This document shows positions 63,843 to 64,000 of a DNA stretch of 64,000 nt, piece by piece. How positions within the stretch are numbered: position 1 is the stretch's first letter; each line of letters begins with the position of its first letter. Location of the stretch: the NCBI RefSeq assembly GCF_023611925.1, contig NZ_CP091456.1, positions 1,178,001-1,242,000 of the forward strand, given 5' to 3'. The position numbers and the translations under genes were made by a program. This DNA comes from Avibacterium sp. 20-132 (lineage in GTDB: Bacteria > Pseudomonadota > Gammaproteobacteria > Enterobacterales > Pasteurellaceae). Below the pieces are notes generated by a model. It did no database searches, was not told where the DNA came from, and worked only from the letters and a program-made list of their open reading frames with translations.

Positions 63843-64000
63843 TACAGATTTTCCATAAAATTGCGCAATAACTGTTCGCCTACTTTGCCTGAACGCTCAG
63901 GGTGAAATTGCACGCCATAGAAATTTTTTCTCGCAATCGCTGCAGAAAATGGCACGCCATAATCGCAGGTAGCAATCGTATTTTCATTTGGCAAAACGGC
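63842..64000 (-). CDS. hisH: Imidazole glycerol phosphate synthase subunit HisH (partial, C-terminus)
   Basis: The last 52 residues of the glutamine amidotransferase half of HisFH, running off the right edge. [20 protein letters not shown] and [19 protein letters not shown] are the characteristic ending; the His and Glu of FHPE belong to the catalytic triad. The N-terminus is outside the window. Confidence 0.95.

Overview
The window is chromosomal DNA of a member of the Pasteurellaceae whose uptake signal is of the Haemophilus influenzae type. The 9-mer AAGTGCGGT and its complement occur more than 40 times by eye, both in genes and as inverted pairs between genes. Codon use is AT-rich and even throughout, gene families and operon orders (glp, mtl, ccm, leu, his, mre, groESL) are those of this family, and no prophage, IS element, CRISPR array or foreign block was seen. 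I do not name a genus.

Layout. 1-2765: tail of an unrecognised gene, purT, a small membrane protein and glpG. 2791-10820: glycerol-3-phosphate regulon (glpR, glpABC, glpT, glpQ) with CRP and possible GlpR sites in the glpA/glpT gap. 10897-14960: ftsY, rsmD, the competence gene dprA and a periplasmic DUF305 protein behind a CueR-type promoter. 15404-19326: BetT-type transporter and a cation/proton antiporter. 19409-26000: polA, then the mannitol operon mtlA-mtlD-mtlR behind three perfect CRP sites. 26334-29850: divergent ssb and uvrA around a LexA-like box. 29998-34901: mreBCD, three identical tRNA-Val genes, gltX and tRNA-Ala. 34976-41051: fbpABC ferric iron transporter, divergent from groESL with a sigma-32 promoter. 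41330-43845: tRNA-Arg and tRNA-Pro, folD and an O-antigen-ligase-like protein. 43953-49285: leucine operon leuABCD with a leader peptide and attenuator, interrupted between leuB and leuC by about 500 bp of non-coding DNA with strong inverted repeats. 49653-56519: complete cytochrome c maturation operon ccmABCDEF-dsbE-ccmH-ccmI. 56638-60522: a YaeR-like protein, an unrecognised secreted protein, hda, and upp-uraA. 60673-64000: the distal his operon (hisH, a ScsD-like thioredoxin, hisA, hisF, hisIE) followed closely by ubiC.

How the genes work together. GlpQ releases glycerol-3-phosphate from phosphodiesters in the periplasm, GlpT imports it, GlpABC oxidises it to feed the quinone pool, and GlpR with CRP would control the set. 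The ccm operon supplies covalent heme attachment for periplasmic cytochromes, FbpABC supplies iron and UbiC makes the ubiquinone precursor.

The most unusual points are: an eight-copy 25-residue repeat in the acidic N-terminus of FtsY in which seven copies carry a complete uptake signal; a nested hairpin element of about 118 bp inside the leu operon; a textbook 19-bp-spacer MerR/CueR promoter driving the DUF305 gene; and a thioredoxin gene translationally coupled to hisH. I found no clearly new multi-gene system.
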